Below, one piece after another: positions 5,748-7,631 of a DNA stretch of 7,631 nt. The notes beneath the pieces are model-generated. The model was given only the letters and a program-made list of their open reading frames with translations. It searched no databases and was not told where the DNA came from. This DNA comes from Anaerolineales bacterium (GTDB lineage: Bacteria; Chloroflexota; Anaerolineae; Anaerolineales; Villigracilaceae): the NCBI GenBank assembly GCA_015489255.1, contig WGAD01000228.1, forward strand, positions 1 through 7,631, in the 5' to 3' direction. The translations under genes were made by a program, and so were the position numbers. Position 1 is the first letter of the stretch, and each line of letters begins with the position of its first letter.

Positions 5748-7631
5748 ATGATCCGCCTGCAAGACCTGGAACGTATTTCTCCCTATGAATGGCGCATCCC
5801 GGCCGATTTACGGCCCGATATGCGCGTGCCGGTGCGCATTTTCGCCAGCCGCGACCTGCTCGAAGCCGTGCTGAACGACAAATCGCTGGAGCAGGCCGTC
5901 AACGTGGCCGCCCTGCCGGGGCTGGTGGGCGAAATGCTGGTGATGCCCGACATGCACCAGGGCTATGGCTTCCCGATCGGCGGCGTGGCCGCCACCCGCT
6001 ACCCGGATGGCGTGATCTCTCCCGGCGGCATCGGTTACGATATCAACTGCCTGACCGGCGATACCCGGGTGCTGCACGCCCATGGCTTTACCCGCCAGAT
6101 CGCCGACATGTCCGCCGACTGGCCAGGCAGCCGCCTGACCTGCTTCGACCTGGACGCCCTGCAGCCGGTCGCTGCTCAACCCGTGCTCTGGTTTGGTCGC
6201 CCGCCAAAGGCGCCCGTGCTGCGCCTGACCACAGAAAGCGGCCAGTCCATCGCCGCCACAGCCGATCACCCTTTTTGGACGCCGAACGGTATGCAACCCG
6301 CCGACCATTTGCAGCCCGGCGACCGCATTGCTCTCTACCCCTTTGAAGGCGTTCCCTATGAAGCCCCGCCCACAGAGACAATTGTCAGCGAAGCCGACTT
6401 TTCCGCGTTTTTGCGCCAAAACGGGAAAGGAGCATCCGGTAATGCCCACCGTCAGATCTTGAAACACCTGAAAACACGCGGGTTGCTGCCCTTGCGCTAC
6501 GATGCACCAGCGCTGCCCTATCTGCTCAAGCTGATGGGGTATCTATTTGGCGATGGCAGCCTGTATTTCAACTCGGAAGGCAAAGGACAACTGGCTTTTT
6601 ACGGCAAGGCGCACGATCTGGAATCTATCCGTGCCGACGTCCGTCAGCTGGGCTTCACCCCCAGCCGGGTGTACAGCCGTCCACGCGACCATACTATTCA
6701 GACCACCTACCGGCGATACCATTTCAAACACACCGAACACTTTTTCCGTGTCAGCAGCACGTCTCTGGCCATGCTGCTGGCTTTTTTGGGCGTTCCAGCC
6801 GGCGCCAAAGCAGTCCAGGATTACACCGCGCCTGGCTGGCTGGACAGGGCGCCCCGCTGGCAAAAACGGCTCTTTCTGGCCGCTCTGTTTGGCGCTGAAC
6901 TCAGCACGCCGCAGACGGTCAGCGGACACGGCACCAATTTTTCGTCGCCTACCCTGAGCCTGAATAAACGCGCCGGGTTCGAGGCCAGCGGTCAGCAGTA
7001 CCTGCATACCCTGGCGGCCTGGCTGGAAACATTTGGCGTGGAGACCCACAGCATCAGCATCCGCGCCGAACAAGAAAACGCCGATGGCAGCCACTCCTTC
7101 CGTCTGCGCCTGAGCATCCGCTCCGATCCGGAAAACCTGATCCGGCTCTGGTCGCAAATTGGCTACGAATACAACCGCACGCGGCAGGCTTTGGCGATGG
7201 CTGCCGTGCAATACCTGCGCCACAAACTGGCACACATTACCGCCCGCACCGCCGTCGAAGCACAGGCCCGTCAACTGGCAGCAGCTGGGCATCCGACCGG
7301 CGATATCGTCGCGGCTTTGCAGGGCGAGAGCGTCAACCGCCGTTTCATTGAACGTTCGCTCTATGAGAAACGCAAAAGCCCCCCGCGGGTGGCCGCTGAT
7401 TTCCCCACTTTTGATGAATATCTGCAATCCCATCGTCAGGGGTTGGGAGAAAGCGGCATGGTTTGGGATCGGATCGCCCGCATTGAAAGCGAAGAGACGC
7501 CCCGCCGGGTGTATGACTTCACCATAAACCACAAAGACCACAACTTCGTAGCCAACGGCTTTGTGGTTTCCAACTGCGGCGTGCGCCTGCTGGCTTCGGA
7601 CCTCCACCTGGAAGAGGCCCGCCCCTGGCTG
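5748..7631 (+). CDS. rtcB: RtcB RNA ligase precursor interrupted by an intein (3' end beyond the window)
   Basis: RtcB joins a 2',3'-cyclic phosphate or 3'-phosphate RNA end to a 5'-OH using GTP and Mn2+, in tRNA splicing and RNA repair. The frame is open for 628 codons to the window edge with no stop. Residues 1-100 are the N-extein: [15 protein letters not shown], then [18 protein letters not shown] (65-82) and [10 protein letters not shown] (91-100). Residues 101-609 are an intein. Residues 610-628 resume the ligase with [19 protein letters not shown]. Joining the exteins recreates the family motif [14 protein letters not shown], whose Asp and Cys bind manganese. The start at 5748 has AAAGGAG (5735-5741) six bases upstream. 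Most of the catalytic domain, including the guanylylated His, lies outside the window. Archease precedes it by 27 bp. Confidence 0.95.
   Translation, partial: MIRLQDLERISPYEWRIPADLRPDMRVPVRIFASRDLLEAVLNDKSLEQAVNVAALPGLVGEMLVMPDMHQGYGFPIGGVAATRYPDGVISPGGIGYDINCLTGDTRVLHAHGFTRQIADMSADWPGSRLTCFDLDALQPVAAQPVLWFGRPPKAPVLRLTTESGQSIAATADHPFWTPNGMQPADHLQPGDRIALYPFEGVPYEAPPTETIVSEADFSAFLRQNGKGASGNAHRQILKHLKTRGLLPLRYDAPALPYLLKLMGYLFGDGSLYFNSEGKGQLAFYGKAHDLESIRADVRQLGFTPSRVYSRPRDHTIQTTYRRYHFKHTEHFFRVSSTSLAMLLAFLGVPAGAKAVQDYTAPGWLDRAPRWQKRLFLAALFGAELSTPQTVSGHGTNFSSPTLSLNKRAGFEASGQQYLHTLAAWLETFGVETHSISIRAEQENADGSHSFRLRLSIRSDPENLIRLWSQIGYEYNRTRQALAMAAVQYLRHKLAHITARTAVEAQARQLAAAGHPTGDIVAALQGESVNRRFIERSLYEKRKSPPRVAADFPTFDEYLQSHRQGLGESGMVWDRIARIESEETPRRVYDFTINHKDHNFVANGFVVSNCGVRLLASDLHLEEARPWL
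6048..7574 (+). mobile_element. RtcB intein with LAGLIDADG-type homing endonuclease domain
   Basis: A 509-residue in-frame intein. Block A is CLTGDTRVL with nucleophile Cys1. Block B has the TxxH motif TADH (71-74). Block F is [16 protein letters not shown] (487-502) with His498. Block G is NGFVVSN (503-509), ending in Asn509 and followed by Cys+1 of the ligase. The penultimate residue is Ser508, where most inteins have His. The insert contains LAGLIDADG-type motifs at [10 protein letters not shown] (162-171, acid Asp169) and [11 protein letters not shown] (276-286, acid Glu284), the expected pair of a single-chain DOD homing endonuclease. Between Glu284 and block F lies extra sequence of no recognised domain (about 310-480). 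Excision is needed to make active RtcB, because the insertion separates Asn100 from the manganese-binding Cys. The long minus-strand reading frame opposite it is a shadow. Confidence 0.95.

Noticed and set aside
4836..5762. A 308-codon minus-strand frame opposite thioesterase and archease
   Set aside because: It is antisense to two confidently identified genes and spans their promoter. No recognisable domain.
6543..7607. A 354-codon minus-strand frame opposite the intein
   Set aside because: The plus strand encodes a continuous intein with all splicing blocks, and the minus-strand product has no recognisable motif.

Overview
The window looks like part of a GC-rich genome from an anaerobic bacterium. 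The best guess is Chloroflexota, class Anaerolineae or a relative. This rests on a tungsten-type aldehyde oxidoreductase, an archease-RtcB pair with an intein, high GC and several apparently leaderless promoters. No marker gene is present, so the taxonomy is inference.

Layout, left to right. Positions 1-270 contain no credible gene. They hold a short palindromic insertion (15-165) that looks like a MITE, with imperfect 15-bp terminal inverted repeats and an 8-bp target duplication, followed by a strong terminator hairpin (221-254). Four minus-strand genes then run from about 4830 down to 271: an ABC exporter (4828-3047), a multi-pass membrane protein of unknown function whose GTG start overlaps the exporter stop (3050-2397), a MoaD/ThiS-like sulfur carrier ending in Gly-Gly (2387-2148), and aldehyde:ferredoxin oxidoreductase (2097-271). 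A terminator-like hairpin with a U-tract lies between the sulfur carrier and the oxidoreductase, just upstream of the latter's Shine-Dalgarno sequence, so their expression may be uncoupled. The carrier plausibly supplies sulfur for the pterin dithiolene of the tungsten/molybdenum cofactor that the oxidoreductase needs.

A 43-bp divergent intergenic region (4829-4871) separates the exporter from three plus-strand genes: a hotdog-fold thioesterase (4872-5315), archease (5319-5720) and the RNA ligase RtcB (5748 to beyond the right edge). Archease activates RtcB by promoting its guanylylation, so the last two form an RNA-repair/tRNA-ligation pair.

The most striking item is a 509-residue intein in RtcB (6048-7574). 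It is inserted exactly between Asn and the metal-binding Cys of the [14 protein letters not shown] motif, it carries a LAGLIDADG-type homing endonuclease domain, and it has Ser instead of the usual penultimate His. RtcB is reconstituted only if the intein splices. I found no CRISPR array, tRNA, rRNA or sign of a new defence system. The novelty here lies in the intein, the MITE-like element and the expression signals.
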